A stretch of DNA of 64,000 nt, from the NCBI GenBank assembly GCA_019429445.1, contig JAHYIW010000006.1:49381-113380 (forward strand), written 5' to 3'. This document shows positions 9,194 to 19,872 of the stretch, piece by piece. The notes under the pieces are model-generated. The model was not told the DNA's origin. It did no database searches and was given only the letters and a program-made list of their open reading frames with translations. A program made the position numbers and the translations under genes. Positions within the stretch are counted from its first letter, which is position 1. Each line of letters starts with the position of its first letter. Source of the DNA: Desulfuromonadaceae bacterium (GTDB lineage Bacteria; Desulfobacterota; Desulfuromonadia; Desulfuromonadales; JAHYIW01).

Positions 9194-10942
9194 CTAATCG
9201 TTCCCGACATAGAGCGTTTTTTTCAATTCGTCAATGGTGGTAATCCCATGGAGGACTTTTTCGCAGCCAGCCTCAAAAAGGGAACGTGTTCCGTCGGCTC
9301 GGGCACACTCAAGCAGTTCCTGGCTGCTCGCTCCTTTGCGGATCAACTCCTTGATTTCATCGGTAATTCTTATCAGCTCGTAGATCGCGGTGCGACCACG
9401 ATAACCACTCTCCATGCAAGCCGAGCACCCCGTCCCCTGTCGCAAGATGACATTCGCGGAATCTTCCGGTGCAATGCCGAGAAAATCGAGGTTTTCACGG
9501 GTGGGTTCGACAAACTCGGCACAAACGTCACAGACCTTGCGCACCAGTCTCTGGGCCATTACCAGTAACAGGGTGCTGGTGATGACATAGTGGGGAATGC
9601 CCATGTCGAGTAGCCGGACAATCGACTCGACAGCATTGTTGGTATGCAGGGTCGACAAGACCAGATGTCCCGTCTGGGCTGCACGCATGGCGATGGTGGC
9701 GACTTCCGTGTCGCGAATTTCACCGAGAAAAATAACGTCCGGGTCTTGGCGCAGGATTGAGCGCAGACCGTCCGCAAAATTCATGCCGCCGCGTTTATTG
9801 ACTGGAATATGGTTGATGCCGGGGAGCGTTGCCTCGACCGGATCTTCCAGGGTAACAATATTGAGTTCCGAGTTACTGATAACATTCAGCCCCGAGTGGA
9901 GGGTTGCCGTTTTCCCGCTTCCGGTCGGTCCAGTGATCAGGATCATGCCGTGCGGGGCATTAAGACAGCGCTCGAAGATCTTGATATCATCGGGATCAAA
10001 GCCAAGCTGGTGGAGGGTTTCAAGTTTGTTGTCTTTTTTCAGCAGGCGCAGCACCGTTTTTTCACCATAAACAGTGGGGATTGTCGAGACCCGGAAATGG
10101 ATAACCTGCCCTTGATAGTTAACGGCCAGATGACCGTCTTGAGGGATTCGACGGATAGTGATATCCATATCACTCATGACCTTGAGCCGAGCGGTGATTG
10201 CCGGAGCCAGTCGTTTCGGCGGGCTGAGAATGGTGCGCAAACGGCCATCGACACGGAGCCGAATCCGCAATGAGGTGGCGTAAGGCTCGACATGGATATC
10301 GCTGGCACGGCGGTTGATTGACTCGACCAGCAGAAAATTACACAGCGTAACAATCGGGGACTGGGTGCTTGCCAGCTGCAGTTCGTGAGCGAGGAGTGCA
10401 GCGGAGGCCGGCTCGTCCTCACCCGGTTCGCGCATCTCGACGTTTTCCAGTTGCTCAATCGCCTTGTTGTAGAAGTCCCCCCCTTGCAGAATCTCGTCGA
10501 TCAGCCCCTTGGTTTCAAGGTGTCCCTCGATATAGCGTTTAAAGTCGCCCTCGGTGCAGGTCGCAATCACCAGTCGCGAAAACCCGGTCTTGAAGCGAAT
10601 GTCGTCAATCGCCGTCAGGTTGTAGGGGTCCATCATCGCGACCCACAACTTGCGGTCTTCACATTTGATCGGGATGACTTCGTATTTGCGGATCAGCTCG
10701 ACAGAAAGCAGGTTTTGCAGGTTGGGGTCGGGAATGACGTCTTCCAGATTGACAACTTCCACCCCCATCTGGTCGTTAAGCGCGGTACGAATCTGCTCTT
10801 CGGTGCACAGGTTGAGACTGACCAGCGTCGCCCCAAGTCGCCCACCGCCGCGCCGCTGTTCTTCAAGGGCTTTTTCAATCGCCGCTTCACTGACAACGCC
10901 CGCTTCAACCAGAAATTGACCGAGTTTATGTCGAAAGTTCAT
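9194..10942 (-). CDS. GspE/PilB-family secretion ATPase
   Basis: A 582-residue hexameric ATPase of type II secretion or type IV pilus assembly. An N-terminal GspE/MshE-N domain (residues 1-140) is followed by the catalytic domain: Walker A GPTGSGKT at 338-345, an Asp box with [21 protein letters not shown], a His box (STLHTNNA) and a zinc site built from CDVC and CSAC near residues 470-505. This is a full-length family member. There are no pilin, inner-membrane or secretin genes beside it, so the system it powers cannot be named from the window. The upstream 136 bp to the GAF-like gene contain no other gene. Confidence 0.9.
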   Translation of the reverse strand: MNFRHKLGQFLVEAGVVSEAAIEKALEEQRRGGGRLGATLVSLNLCTEEQIRTALNDQMGVEVVNLEDVIPDPNLQNLLSVELIRKYEVIPIKCEDRKLWVAMMDPYNLTAIDDIRFKTGFSRLVIATCTEGDFKRYIEGHLETKGLIDEILQGGDFYNKAIEQLENVEMREPGEDEPASAALLAHELQLASTQSPIVTLCNFLLVESINRRASDIHVEPYATSLRIRLRVDGRLRTILSPPKRLAPAITARLKVMSDMDITIRRIPQDGHLAVNYQGQVIHFRVSTIPTVYGEKTVLRLLKKDNKLETLHQLGFDPDDIKIFERCLNAPHGMILITGPTGSGKTATLHSGLNVISNSELNIVTLEDPVEATLPGINHIPVNKRGGMNFADGLRSILRQDPDVIFLGEIRDTEVATIAMRAAQTGHLVLSTLHTNNAVESIVRLLDMGIPHYVITSTLLLVMAQRLVRKVCDVCAEFVEPTRENLDFLGIAPEDSANVILRQGTGCSACMESGYRGRTAIYELIRITDEIKELIRKGASSQELLECARADGTRSLFEAGCEKVLHGITTIDELKKTLYVGND

Positions 10943-11078
10943 AGATCCTCAACGGAAGATGGAAATATCCTCTGAAAGAGTAGCAAGCGGTGCAGCGGTG
11001 TCAAATGGTGCGATAGTCTTTGTGTTCGCTGCTGTCGATCACGAAAGGAGAGTGAAAAACGGCGGAGCGCATCAGGCT

Positions 11079-11591
11079 TTATAGTTCGAGCTGTCCGAGC
11101 GTAGCGGCGATCTGCTCAAGCTGGCCCAACTCCACCACAGTAAAATCTGCGCCCGCCTCATCCGGCGTTCTCCCCTTGCGACTGATTTGAATCACCCAGC
11201 GTACGGAATTGTCCCAGCTGGCCGGGGCACTGATAATTTTCTGGATCGGGAGGCGGTGCTCCGGGTCGTCCGGGGTACGTTCCATCATGTGCAGGTGATT
11301 GGTGTCGGCGAAGGTATTATCGATCCGTGGCTGGCGATCCTTGATCGTCAACGCCACCAATGAAGTGACGAACGATTTGAGCGGAAAGTTGACCATGCTG
11401 CCACGGCGTGAAGGTGGCCAGCTCAGTGACGCATGGCGCCCGGCGGGATCAATCTTGAATAAACCGACCTCATGGGAACGGACCCCGAAAAAAGCGGCAA
11501 TCTCCCGCGCAATCATCTCCAGACGACGTTCTCTTGCGGTGACGCTGTAGATTTTCAACAAATGCTGACAAAATGCGTCGATATTCATCAT
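11079..11591 (-). CDS. GAF-like domain protein of unknown function
   Basis: About 170 residues starting MMNIDAFCQHLLKIYSVTAR. The layout (an N-terminal helix RRLEMIAREIAAFFGV, then strand-rich VGLFKID, PIQKIISAPAS, RWVIQISRKG, and a closing TVVELGQLEQIAATLGQ helix) reads like a single GAF domain with a final adduct such as those used for small-ligand sensing. No effector domain is attached. An upstream extension to 11648 is possible but crosses the end of a decayed HD-domain gene; the ATGATG has a GAGG just before it. Its former neighbour was an HD phosphohydrolase-like gene, now broken. Confidence 0.6.
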   Translation of the reverse strand: MMNIDAFCQHLLKIYSVTARERRLEMIAREIAAFFGVRSHEVGLFKIDPAGRHASLSWPPSRRGSMVNFPLKSFVTSLVALTIKDRQPRIDNTFADTNHLHMMERTPDDPEHRLPIQKIISAPASWDNSVRWVIQISRKGRTPDEAGADFTVVELGQLEQIAATLGQLEL

Positions 11592-11639
11592 GTCCTCGTT
11601 CAGGGGGCAGGGCGTTCCGGTCGTTTGTGCCGGGGCTAA

Positions 11640-12202
11640 ACCCGTCACGATTCACTATCAGGTCAGCCGCTTTCAAGCACATCCAGCTCTGGCTAGTCAA
11701 ACTGCGACGGCGAGTGATGATTGCCGATAATCTCCCGCACCACAGAAATCTTCTCGTGCGGAAAAGCCATTGCGTGCAGGATTTTTTCGGCCTCGTCAGG
11801 GCCGTACTTTTCCTGTAACTTGCCGGTATTGTAGCCATGCGCCGCTTCGGCCGGCTTGATGCCAACAGCGTGCAACAGTGCCGCAGCAATGATGATATCG
11901 CGGTCAATACTGATCCACTCGCAAAAAAGAATGAGATGGCTAAGCAAAAATTTCGTCCTCCAAGGCTTGGTGGTTTTTCAGGGGCGAAGGCCTACATCAG
12001 GTAGGTCGAGGTCCTGAAAAATCAGCGTAACGACGGAGGGCGGACTTTTTGCGACGCCATCAATATTCGTTTGTTCACGACATAGATTCAGGCTGTGATG
12101 CAGCACCAGCAGCGCGTGTTCGATGCGCCGGGCGTCGGTACCGAAAAAATCGACCAAACGGCAGGGCAACTGACCGATCAGGTGTTCTATAAAGTCCGTC
12201 GT
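11640..12202 (-). pseudogene. Decayed HD-domain phosphohydrolase-like gene
   Basis: Fragments of one HD-domain protein lie end to end on the minus strand in different frames. First TDFIEHLIGQLP with FFGTDARRIEHALLVLHHSL (12202 to about 12050), then an out-of-place tail ending GLRP and a stop at 11978, then IDRDIIIAAALLH and GNHHSPSQFD (11947-11693), then a TAG where an aromatic residue is expected, and after a single-base shift KAADLIVNRDG (about 11670-11640). The metal-binding HD dyad is also lost, reading LLHAVGIK in place of LLHDVGIK. So there are at least one disruption near 11960-12040, one nonsense codon, one frameshift and a missing active-site Asp. Part of it could be translated from a TTG at 11947 that has GGAGG upstream. 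Confidence 0.75.
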
Positions 12203-12294
12203 GTTGGAGGATTAAGCCACTGTTTTATTGATAACAGAGGGCTGTTCCGGGTGCAAGCAAGAAACGGGCGGGTTGGAACCGGTTGGGTCAATTA

Positions 12295-12639
12295 TCATCC
12301 CAGCTTTTTCACAAACTCGGACTTCAACTTCATCGCTCCGATCCCGTCAATCTTGCAATCAATGTCATGATCACCACCGACCAGACGGATGTTTTTAACC
12401 TTGGTGCCGACCTTCACCACCAGCGACGAACCTTTGACTTTCAGATCCTTGATCACGGTGATCGTGTCGCCATTCGCCAGGACATTGCCGTTGGCATCCC
12501 TGCTAACGTCGGCATCGACAGAACCGGTCACAGCGTCAGCCAGCGCCCATTCATAAGCACATTCCGGACAAACGTACAGCGCCCCGTCTGCGTAAGTATA
12601 TTCAGATCCACATTCCGGACAATTCGGCAACGAACTCAT
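12295..12639 (-). CDS. yjdM: YjdM/PhnA-family zinc-ribbon protein
   Basis: A 114-residue protein with an N-terminal zinc ribbon ([10 protein letters not shown]...[10 protein letters not shown], four Cys in residues 7-29) and a C-terminal beta-barrel domain ([16 protein letters not shown]...[19 protein letters not shown]). This is the family once annotated as alkylphosphonate utilisation PhnA, now YjdM; it is not the phosphonoacetate hydrolase and its role is unknown. Complete length, single-gene unit, starting 67 bp after the broken RAYT in the direction of transcription. Confidence 0.92.
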   Translation of the reverse strand: MSSLPNCPECGSEYTYADGALYVCPECAYEWALADAVTGSVDADVSRDANGNVLANGDTITVIKDLKVKGSSLVVKVGTKVKNIRLVGGDHDIDCKIDGIGAMKLKSEFVKKLG

Positions 12640-12704
12640 GTATTACTCCCGTTGGTGTGTACAAAGCAAACCCTCACAGAATTGTCTGTAGGGCGTCCAT
12701 GGTG

Positions 12705-13605
12705 TTAATTTACTTCCACTATTGCGGCATGCAAGGACATCATCCTGCTCGCCAGTTTCGGATCATCCTGCCTTCGATCCGACAGGCGGCGCACGGCTGA
12801 ACTGATGCTCCCGATATCCCGGTTCACCCGCCTGGCCACATCGGAAAGTGTCACGCAGCCCGATTCACGGGCCAACCAGCCCGCCACCGCGCGCGCTTCT
12901 GAAGCAATCCGCTGCTGTGCCCTTGTGCTCAACATGGGCACGTCGAGATGATAGGCGAGGCACACCTGGTCGATAATGTGTTGCGCTGTTATGTGACGCG
13001 CCATCCCCCTGAGCCGGACAGGCATTTGTTTATAAAATTGTCGTCGCCGAGAAGCCGTGAATCGGCACCGGCACCGTGAAACTCGGGACGGTGTGCTTCC
13101 CCTGCCCCGTCAAACACAAACGCCGTGTAGGCCGCTCGCGACCTGGCAACATTTTTCCCAACTGGACAAGCACCTAATCGGTGGTCAACCACGGAAGTAT
13201 TTCCCTCCCAAGGTAAGCGCGGTGACTGCTCCGGGGGTATTCTTCCGGGCTTGTGACCATCCCGGCTCGCACCGGATTGAGATGAAGGTAGCGAACCAGT
13301 TCGAGCAGATAGTTGTCACCATCCACCAGCACGGCCTTGTAGCGTCCCTGAAAAAGATGGCCGGTCCGTTTCTCCCGCCAATTGATCCAGCGGGCATAAC
13401 GGAAGGAGAGATTCTGCATGCAGCGCGAGAGAGGAATGGCACCGACTTGCAAGGCAAGGTGGATGTGGTTGGACATAAGACAAAAGGCGTGAAACCGGTA
13501 GCCAAACCGACAGATTCCTTCCTGAAGCAGCAGATAAAAACAATAGCGGTCAGCGTCGAGTAGAAACACGTCCTGCCCGCCGTTACCCCTGAGAATTACG
13601 TGATA
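12705..13605 (-). pseudogene. REP-associated tyrosine transposase (RAYT), broken
   Basis: Read from the IS border at 13605: YHVILRGNGGQD, LMSNHIHLALQ (the HUH-type His pair), RYKAVLVDGDNYLLELVRYLHLNPVRA with the catalytic-Tyr helix, then PWLTTD and a TAG at 13174 where Trp is expected. The match resumes in a second frame (GKNVARSRAAYTAF, HRPEFH, RLLGDDNFINK) and then a third (HIIDQVCLAYHL, VARRVNRDIGSISSAVRRL), which is a DnaA-like C-terminal helix-turn-helix common on RAYTs of this lineage. The N-terminal 10-15 residues, including the start, are gone at the border of the IS1380 element. So: 5' truncation, one nonsense and two frameshifts. RAYTs mobilise short palindromic REP sequences. Confidence 0.88.
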
Positions 13606-13622
13606 CCTACATCCTGCAATCG
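13606..13622 (+). repeat. Left terminal inverted repeat of the IS1380 element
   Basis: CCTACATCCTGCAATCG; pairs with 15285-15301 at 15 of 17 positions. Confidence 0.88.
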
Positions 13623-13712
13623 TTTAAAAATAGTGGAGATTAAATAAAGAAAAGGTAATATTCCCTTGGAGTTAGATGCCAATCAAGCCATCAGGGATGG
13701 ATCACCTTTCCC

Positions 13713-15051
13713 ATGCAAACATTATCACAGAAAACATCGACAAGGAAACCAGAAATCAAGGGAGAGGCTACGGCAAAAGGAATGACGGTCGACACAGGCC
13801 TTATTCCTGTGCTGAAGTTTATGGACGCCCTCCAACTTGAAAAAATGATTTCCACCATGGTGTCAACTCCTGAACGTGCCGCCAACGCAGCGTACCGTTT
13901 TTCCGATGCCGTACAGATGACTTTTTGTGCTCAGATCGCCGGGGCAACAGCTTTAGAGTATGTCCCGAAAATATGCGGCGACGCGGTTGTCCTTCGCTGC
14001 GCAGGGTGGGAGAAGGGGCCTCATGCGACGACTCTTGGTCGTATCATCAAGGATGTCCGTGAGCGCAACATCTGCGAGTTGGAATCATTGGTCCCCAAGC
14101 TGCGTCACAAGGGTTGGAATCGCATGCTGCGTAGCAATCGTAAACTAACCTGCGCCCTGACCGACATGATCATCGATATGGATTCAACGGTGCAGGGCGT
14201 CTGTGGTCGGCAAGAGGGGGCCAAGAAAGGATACAATCCTCACAAAAAAGGGCAGTTGGCTTATCACCCCCTGCTGGCGTTCTGTGCCGAGACCAAAGAA
14301 ATTCTCCATAGCTGGTACCGTTGTGGTAGCGCTTATACCAGTAACGGAGCTGTTGAATTCCTCAAAGAGCTGATGGCCGGATTACGCCACGGGGTGAAAT
14401 ATCTCCTTCGTGCCGACAGCGGCTTCTTTGACGGTGATCTGCTTGACTATCTGGACTCGATTGAAGCCAGCTGCTGATCAAGCTTAAGTTGAAAAACCTG
14501 GATCAACTTCTCGCAAAGCAGAACTGGATCCTCTTTACAAAAGATCCGGGGTGGGAAGAGACAACCTTCAGCTATCAATGCGGGACCTGGTCAAAAACAA
14601 GATCTTTTGTCGCGGTACGGTATCAGACCGGCGTCACGGATGACTTGTATCAGACACCGATCTATCACCGCTTCTGCTACGTCACCAATGAGAAGAAGAG
14701 CCCCATGGAGACACATCGTCACTATGGTCAACGCGCCACAGCTGAAACCTGGATCGAAGAATGTAAGAGTCAGATGGGTGCCGGTTATATCCGGGCAAGT
14801 AAATTCCTAGCCAACTCGGCTCTCTTCCAGTGCCGCATACTGGCCTACAATAGCCTCAAGTGGATGGGGCTTCTGACCGGGCCGCCGGACAGACATGGGA
14901 AGTCAAAACCGTTCGTCTCTGGTTGATACGACTGGCTGGCAAGTTGGTGTCATCAGGGAGACAACTCACACTCAAGATCCCTCAGAAGTTCCTCTACCGT
15001 GAACAGTGGGAGGCTTGGGAGCATATGACCCGTGCGCTTTGCTTTGACTGA
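13713..15051 (+). pseudogene. IS1380-family transposase, two frameshifts
   Basis: Three consecutive frames make one DDE transposase. Frame 1 runs from ATG 13713 (GLIPVLKFMDALQLEKMI, DMIIDMDSTVQGVCG with a catalytic Asp, LRADSGFFDGDLLDYLD with the second) and stops at 14475-14477. Frame 2 continues LIKLKLKNLDQLLAKQNW through RATAETWIEECKSQMG (catalytic Glu) to YNSLKWMG, and stops near 14926. Frame 3 resumes TWEVKTVRLWLIRLAGKLV to HMTRALCFD and ends at 15051. Both breaks look like single-base indels. The protein would be about 445 residues if repaired, normal for the family. Confidence 0.88.
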
Positions 15052-15284
15052 CCAACGACACCAATCAATTCAAGCGGCGTCCAGCAGGAAAAAACGCACT
15101 CCGTGGAGAAAAACAAACTCCGTGGAGTCGTGCGTCCTGATGGCACGACCTGCCCCCCCCCGTCATCATTCTGACCAAGTTTAAAATGAGCCCGTCGTTG
15201 GCAATATGTGACGGATAGCCAGACATGCAAAAATTTTTCTTCCGATGATCGGATAAGTACAGGTCTGTTTTGTCTCAGAAAACC

Positions 15285-15301
15285 AGATTGCAGGATTTAG
15301 G
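15285..15301 (-). repeat. Right terminal inverted repeat of the IS1380 element
   Basis: AGATTGCAGGATTTAGG; reverse complement of the left end with two mismatches. Confidence 0.88.
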
Positions 15302-15430
15302 TTAAATGTAATTTCAAGCAATTACGCAGAGAACAAATTTGTCCTGATATCACCGCTTAGCACTTGAAAAAAAGTCCCGCCCCGTGGTAGTTTTCGCGGG
15401 CAAAACATTCTGTTTCAGGGAGTATAACCA

Positions 15431-15718
15431 ATGAAAATATCGCGTGAACAAGTGGTGCAGGTGGCGAAGCTGGCGCGGCTGGAGTTGGGCAACGATGAAC
15501 TCGATGCGCTGACCGGTCAGATGGATGCGATTCTTGCCTATGTGGATAAACTCAATGAACTCGATACCGACGGGATTATTCCGATGGCCCATGCGGTTCC
15601 GGTGGAGAATGCTTTCCGTGCCGATGCGCCGGTTCCGTCGCTGGGGACAGAAAAAGCGTTGAGTAATGCGCCCGCGGCAGCCGATGGCTGTTTCAAGGTG
15701 CCGAAAGTCATCGAATAA
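15431..15718 (+). CDS. gatC: Asp/Glu-tRNA amidotransferase subunit C
   Basis: A 95-residue GatC: ISREQVVQVAKLARLELGNDEL at the N-terminus, the helical ILAYVDKLNELDT segment and the C-terminal FKVPKVIE are family hallmarks. It wraps around GatA and stabilises the GatCAB complex, which converts misacylated Glu-tRNA-Gln and Asp-tRNA-Asn to Gln-tRNA-Gln and Asn-tRNA-Asn. CAGGGAG precedes the ATG. It heads the gatCAB operon; the IS right end lies only 130 bp upstream, so the promoter must be in that short gap or come from the element (a weak TTGAAA / TAGTTT pair is visible at about 15363-15392). Confidence 0.96.
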   Translation: MKISREQVVQVAKLARLELGNDELDALTGQMDAILAYVDKLNELDTDGIIPMAHAVPVENAFRADAPVPSLGTEKALSNAPAAADGCFKVPKVIE

Positions 15719-15763
15719 TCAACCATCCCACGGTTTCCCGTGATGACTGTTCTGGAGTAATTT

Positions 15764-17221
15764 ATGAGTCTGACTGATCTGACCCTTCGCGAACTGCACG
15801 ACAAGTTACGCACCAAAGAGCTTTCCTCGGTTGAGGTGACCCGCGCCTATCTTGAGCGAATCGCCGCGCACAACGCCGCCCTCAATATCTATCTGACCGA
15901 ACGTCCCGTCGAGGCGCTACGCGACGCGGAAGCCGCTGACCGGCGGATCGCCGCCGGTGAGGCCGCGCCGCTGACCGGAATTCCGCTGGCGCTCAAGGAT
16001 CTGCTCGTGACCGAGGGGATTCGTACCACCTGCGGTTCTAAAATTCTGGAAAACTTCATTCCGCCCTACAACGGCACCGCCGTGCACAAGCTGCGCGACA
16101 GTGGCGCGGTGCTCCTTGGCAAGCTGAATATGGATGAATTCGGCATGGGCAGCTCGAATGAAAACTCCGCCTTCGGTCCCTGCTGCAACCCGTGGGATCG
16201 CGAGCGGGTCGCGGGGGGGTCATCGGGGGGCAGCGCCGCCTGTATTGCGGCCCGACTGGCGGTGGCCAGCCTCGGCACCGATACCGGTGGTTCGATCCGT
16301 CAGCCCGCGTCGCACTGTGGGGCGGTCGGTCTCAAGCCGACCTACGGGCGGGTGTCGCGCTACGGGGTGGTCGCCTACGCCTCGTCCCTCGATCAGGTCG
16401 GGCCGATGACGCGTACGGTTGAGGACAGTGCTTTGCTGTTGCAGACCATCGCCGGGTATGATCGGGCGGATTCGACCTCAATCGACTGTCCGGTGCCGGA
16501 CTACCGCGCCGCACTGCGCAACGACCTCAAGGGGGTGCGGGTCGGCCTGCCCAAAGAGTATTTTATCGACGGGCTCGACCCGGCAGTGCAGCGCACCGTT
16601 GCGAGTGCCATCGACGTCCTGCGTGATCTTGGCGCCGAAATTGTCCATGTCAGTCTCCCCCACACCGACTACGCGGTCGCCTGCTACTACCTGATCGCCA
16701 CCGCCGAGGCTTCCAGCAATCTGGCCCGCTACGACGGCGTGCGTTACGGTCGCCGCGTCACCGGGGAGGGCGGGTTGATCGAGATGTACAACCGCACCCG
16801 TGGTGCGGGGTTTGGTGACGAGGTCAAGCGCCGCATCATGCTCGGCACCTACGCCCTCTCCTCCGGCTACTATGATGCCTATTACCTCAAGGCGCAGAAG
16901 GTCCGGACGCTGATCCGCCAGGATTTTCTCGACGTCTTCGCGCAGGTCGATGTCCTCGCCACGCCGGTGGCGCCGACCCCGGCGTTTCGCCTCGGCGAGA
17001 AAGGTGCCGACCCGCTGCAGATGTACCTCTCCGACATCTTCACCATCCCGGTCAATCTGGCCGGAACGTGCGGGCTGAGTCTGCCCTGCGGGTTCGCGAC
17101 GGGCAAGTTGCCGATCGGCCTGCAACTGATCGGCAAGCCGTTCGGCGAAGATGCGCTGCTCGGCGTTGGCCATGCTTACCAGCAGGCGACCGACTGGCAT
17201 AAACAGCAGGCAGAGCTATGA
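15764..17221 (+). CDS. gatA: Asp/Glu-tRNA amidotransferase subunit A
   Basis: A 485-residue amidase-signature enzyme that hydrolyses glutamine and passes ammonia to GatB. The Ser-cis-Ser-Lys triad is visible: Lys78 (LALKDLL), Ser153 ([10 protein letters not shown]) and Ser177 ([10 protein letters not shown]). Length is normal. It lies 45 bp after gatC with a TGGAG ribosome site. GC is a little higher than in the neighbours. Confidence 0.98.
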   Translation: MSLTDLTLRELHDKLRTKELSSVEVTRAYLERIAAHNAALNIYLTERPVEALRDAEAADRRIAAGEAAPLTGIPLALKDLLVTEGIRTTCGSKILENFIPPYNGTAVHKLRDSGAVLLGKLNMDEFGMGSSNENSAFGPCCNPWDRERVAGGSSGGSAACIAARLAVASLGTDTGGSIRQPASHCGAVGLKPTYGRVSRYGVVAYASSLDQVGPMTRTVEDSALLLQTIAGYDRADSTSIDCPVPDYRAALRNDLKGVRVGLPKEYFIDGLDPAVQRTVASAIDVLRDLGAEIVHVSLPHTDYAVACYYLIATAEASSNLARYDGVRYGRRVTGEGGLIEMYNRTRGAGFGDEVKRRIMLGTYALSSGYYDAYYLKAQKVRTLIRQDFLDVFAQVDVLATPVAPTPAFRLGEKGADPLQMYLSDIFTIPVNLAGTCGLSLPCGFATGKLPIGLQLIGKPFGEDALLGVGHAYQQATDWHKQQAEL

Positions 17222-17225
17222 TTCT

Positions 17226-17303
17226 CACCACAGAGATCACGAAGTGCACGAAGAAGTCCTATGCTTGAGTCTTTTCTCCGTACTCTTCGTGCTTTTCGTG
17301 GTG
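17226..17303. repeat. Imperfect inverted repeat between gatA and gatB
   Basis: CACCAC...GCACGAAGA on the left (9-bp core 17246-17254) pairs with TCTTCGTGC...GTGGTG on the right (core 17284-17292). CACGAAG also occurs twice in the left arm. It resembles the short dispersed CACAGAG/CACGAAG-type intergenic repeats of many bacteria; it lies inside the operon, so it would be transcribed as a hairpin. Confidence 0.65.
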
Positions 17304-17329
17304 CATAAACGATAAAAAGGATTCAAACG

Positions 17330-18778
17330 ATGAATTCAGAATACGAAGTTGTTATCGGGCTGGAAGTTCACGTTCAACTGACCACTGCCACCAAGATTTT
17401 CTGCGGCTGTTCGACCGCGTTCGGCAATGCGCCCAATTCGCAGACCTGCCCGGTCTGTCTCGGACTGCCCGGCGCGCTGCCGGTGCTGAACCGGCAGGTG
17501 GTCGAGAATGCCATTCGTACCGGGCTGGCGACCGATTGTCAGATTGCGCCGCGCTCGATCTTCGCGCGCAAGAACTATTTTTATCCCGACCTGCCGAAAG
17601 GCTACCAGATCTCCCAGTTTGAACTGCCGATCTGCGAGCACGGCCATCTCGACATCCCGTTGGATGACGGCACCAGCAAGCGCATCGGCATCACCCGCAT
17701 CCACATGGAAGAGGATGCGGGCAAGTTGCAGCACGGTGAAACTCCGGCGACCGCCGACAGTTCGTTCGTCGATCTCAATCGCGCCTGCACCCCGCTGCTG
17801 GAGATCGTCTCGGAGCCGGATATGCGCTCTGCAGACGAGGCGATCGCCTATCTGAAAAAACTGCATCAGATGGTCAAGGCGTTGCAGGTCTGCGACGGCA
17901 ACATGGAACAGGGTTCGTTTCGCTGTGACGCCAACGTTTCGATCCGCCCTTGGGGACAGGCCGAACTCGGCACCCGCGCCGAACTCAAGAACATCAACTC
18001 CTTCCGTTTTATCAAGCAGGCGATTGAGTATGAAGTTGAACGCCAGGCCGATGTCCTTGAAGCGGGAGGGAAGGTGATTCAGGAAACGCGCCTCTTCGAC
18101 AGCACCAGCGGGACGACCCGCTCGATGCGCGGCAAGGAAGAGGCACACGACTACCGCTATTTCCCTGATCCTGATCTGGTGCCACTGGTGATTGACGCCG
18201 ACTGGATCGAACGGGTACGCGACGCGTTGCCGGAGTTGCCGGAAGCGAAACGTGCACGGTTCGTGCGTGACTACGGAATCCCGGCCTACGATGCCGAAGT
18301 CCTGACGCAAAACCACGAAGTCTCCGGCTACTTCGATACCACCGTCGCGGCCGGTGCCGATCCAAAGCAAGCTTCGAACTGGATCATGGGTGAAGTCCAG
18401 CGTCGCCTCAACGACGCGGGGAGCGAAATAAGTGCCGCACCGGTCGACCCCGCCATGCTCGCCGGAATGCTCAAGCGTATCGCCGACAATACCATCTCCG
18501 GCAAGCTCGCCAAGACGGTCTTTGACGAGATGTGGAAGAGCGGCACGGACGCCGATACGATTATTGAAGCAAAGGGGCTGAAACAGGTCACGGACAGCGG
18601 TGCCATTGAAGCGATCATCAATGACGTCATCGCAAATAATGCCCCCCAGGTTGCCGATTATCGCGCTGGTAAGGAGCAGTTGTTGGGCTTTTTTGTTGGT
18701 CAGGTCATGAAGGCCAGTAAAGGAAAAGCCAACCCCGCCGCAGTCAACGACATATTGCAAAAGAAACTTCAGGGATAG
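17330..18778 (+). CDS. gatB: Asp/Glu-tRNA amidotransferase subunit B
   Basis: A 482-residue GatB: the N-terminal [28 protein letters not shown], the [14 protein letters not shown] signature, the HMEEDAGK segment and a C-terminal YqeY-like tail that grips tRNA. It performs the kinase and transamidation steps of the GatCAB reaction. It is complete, separated from gatA by a 108-bp stretch holding an inverted repeat, and followed 10 bp later by mtnA. Confidence 0.98.
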   Translation: MNSEYEVVIGLEVHVQLTTATKIFCGCSTAFGNAPNSQTCPVCLGLPGALPVLNRQVVENAIRTGLATDCQIAPRSIFARKNYFYPDLPKGYQISQFELPICEHGHLDIPLDDGTSKRIGITRIHMEEDAGKLQHGETPATADSSFVDLNRACTPLLEIVSEPDMRSADEAIAYLKKLHQMVKALQVCDGNMEQGSFRCDANVSIRPWGQAELGTRAELKNINSFRFIKQAIEYEVERQADVLEAGGKVIQETRLFDSTSGTTRSMRGKEEAHDYRYFPDPDLVPLVIDADWIERVRDALPELPEAKRARFVRDYGIPAYDAEVLTQNHEVSGYFDTTVAAGADPKQASNWIMGEVQRRLNDAGSEISAAPVDPAMLAGMLKRIADNTISGKLAKTVFDEMWKSGTDADTIIEAKGLKQVTDSGAIEAIINDVIANNAPQVADYRAGKEQLLGFFVGQVMKASKGKANPAAVNDILQKKLQG

Positions 18779-18788
18779 GACGAATACG

Positions 18789-19871
18789 ATGTCGAAAAAT
18801 TGTGTTTTCGCCCCGACCGGGGTGACGATCAAACCGATCCTTTATGCCGATGGCGTCCTCAAGATGATCGACCAGCGCCTGCTGCCGACCGAGGAAGTGT
18901 GGCTCGAATATACCGACTATCGCGCCGTTGCCGAGGCGATTGTGACGATGGTGGTGCGTGGCGCTCCGGCGATCGGGGTGGCCGCTGCCTACGGTGCGGC
19001 GTTCGGGGCGCGCGATATTCAGGCGACTGACGGTGCTGATTTCATCCGCCAGTTCGAAGCGGTCTGTGAGCATCTCGCCGCCACCCGCCCGACTGCGGTT
19101 AATCTCTTTTGGGCGCTGAAGCGCATGAAGTCGTTTGCCGCCGCCAATGCCAGCGCCGGGCAACCGGTGGAAAATCTCAAGATCGGCCTCGAATATGAGG
19201 CGCTGGCGATTAATGACGAAGATATCCGCATCAATCTGGCGATGGGACGTCACGGCGCGCCGCTGATCCCCGACGGGGCACGGGTGCTGACCCATTGTAA
19301 CGCCGGGGCGCTGGCCACCGCCGGGTTCGGAACCGCCCTCGGGGTGATTCGGGCCGCCGTCGCGGCGGGAAAAAAGGTCTCGGTAGTGGCGGATGAAACC
19401 CGTCCGTTTCTGCAAGGGGCGCGCTTGACCGCCTGGGAACTCTCCCGTGACGGCATCGACACCACCCTGATTTGCGACAACATGGCCGGTTATCTGATGA
19501 GCAAGGGGGAGATCGACTGCGTCATCGTCGGGGCCGACCGCATCGCCGCCAATGGCGATGTCGCCAACAAGATCGGCACCTACACGGTGGCGATTCTCGC
19601 CAAAGAACACAACATTCCGTTCTACGTCGCCGCACCCCTCTCAACGATCGATCTGGAGCTGAGTGACGGTTCGCTGATTCCGATTGAGGAACGTGATACC
19701 CGCGAGGTCACGCATATCGGTGACAAGCAGTTGGCACCGGACAACATCAGCGTGCGCAATCCGGCCTTCGATGTGACCCCGGCCCGACTGGTCACTGCGA
19801 TCATCACCGAGCGCGGCGCGTTGCTGGGCAATTACAGCGAGGACCTGCGGCGTATCAAGGCCGGAGCCTGA
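18789..19871 (+). CDS. mtnA: Methylthioribose-1-phosphate isomerase
   Basis: A 360-residue member of the eIF2B-related isomerase family that converts 5-methylthioribose 1-phosphate to the ribulose form in methionine salvage. Key stretches are [27 protein letters not shown] with the catalytic Cys, and [18 protein letters not shown] with the catalytic Asp. Length is typical. No other salvage genes (mtnBCD) are adjacent. The start has TAGGA 9 bases upstream. It is tightly packed between gatB and glnE and probably co-transcribed. Confidence 0.96.
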   Translation: MSKNCVFAPTGVTIKPILYADGVLKMIDQRLLPTEEVWLEYTDYRAVAEAIVTMVVRGAPAIGVAAAYGAAFGARDIQATDGADFIRQFEAVCEHLAATRPTAVNLFWALKRMKSFAAANASAGQPVENLKIGLEYEALAINDEDIRINLAMGRHGAPLIPDGARVLTHCNAGALATAGFGTALGVIRAAVAAGKKVSVVADETRPFLQGARLTAWELSRDGIDTTLICDNMAGYLMSKGEIDCVIVGADRIAANGDVANKIGTYTVAILAKEHNIPFYVAAPLSTIDLELSDGSLIPIEERDTREVTHIGDKQLAPDNISVRNPAFDVTPARLVTAIITERGALLGNYSEDLRRIKAGA

Positions 19872-19872
19872 T

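Larger units (their letters stand above)
13606..15301 (+). mobile_element. IS1380-family insertion sequence (inactive copy)
   Basis: A 1,696-bp element bounded by imperfect inverted repeats that start CCTACATCCTGCAATCG on the left and, read inward on the other strand, CCTAAATCCTGCAATCT on the right (15 of 17 identical). It carries one transposase gene of IS1380 type, now frameshifted twice. The left end cuts the RAYT gene. I see no matching 4-bp target duplication (GATA left, TTAA right), and the rest of the RAYT is not on the right side, so there was a deletion or rearrangement after insertion. The right 250 bp hold two ACTCCGTGGAG units and a run of nine C. Confidence 0.88.

Noticed and set aside
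17336..18832. Long minus-strand frame opposite gatB and mtnA
   Set aside because: It is the antisense shadow of clear GatB sequence, with no family resemblance.
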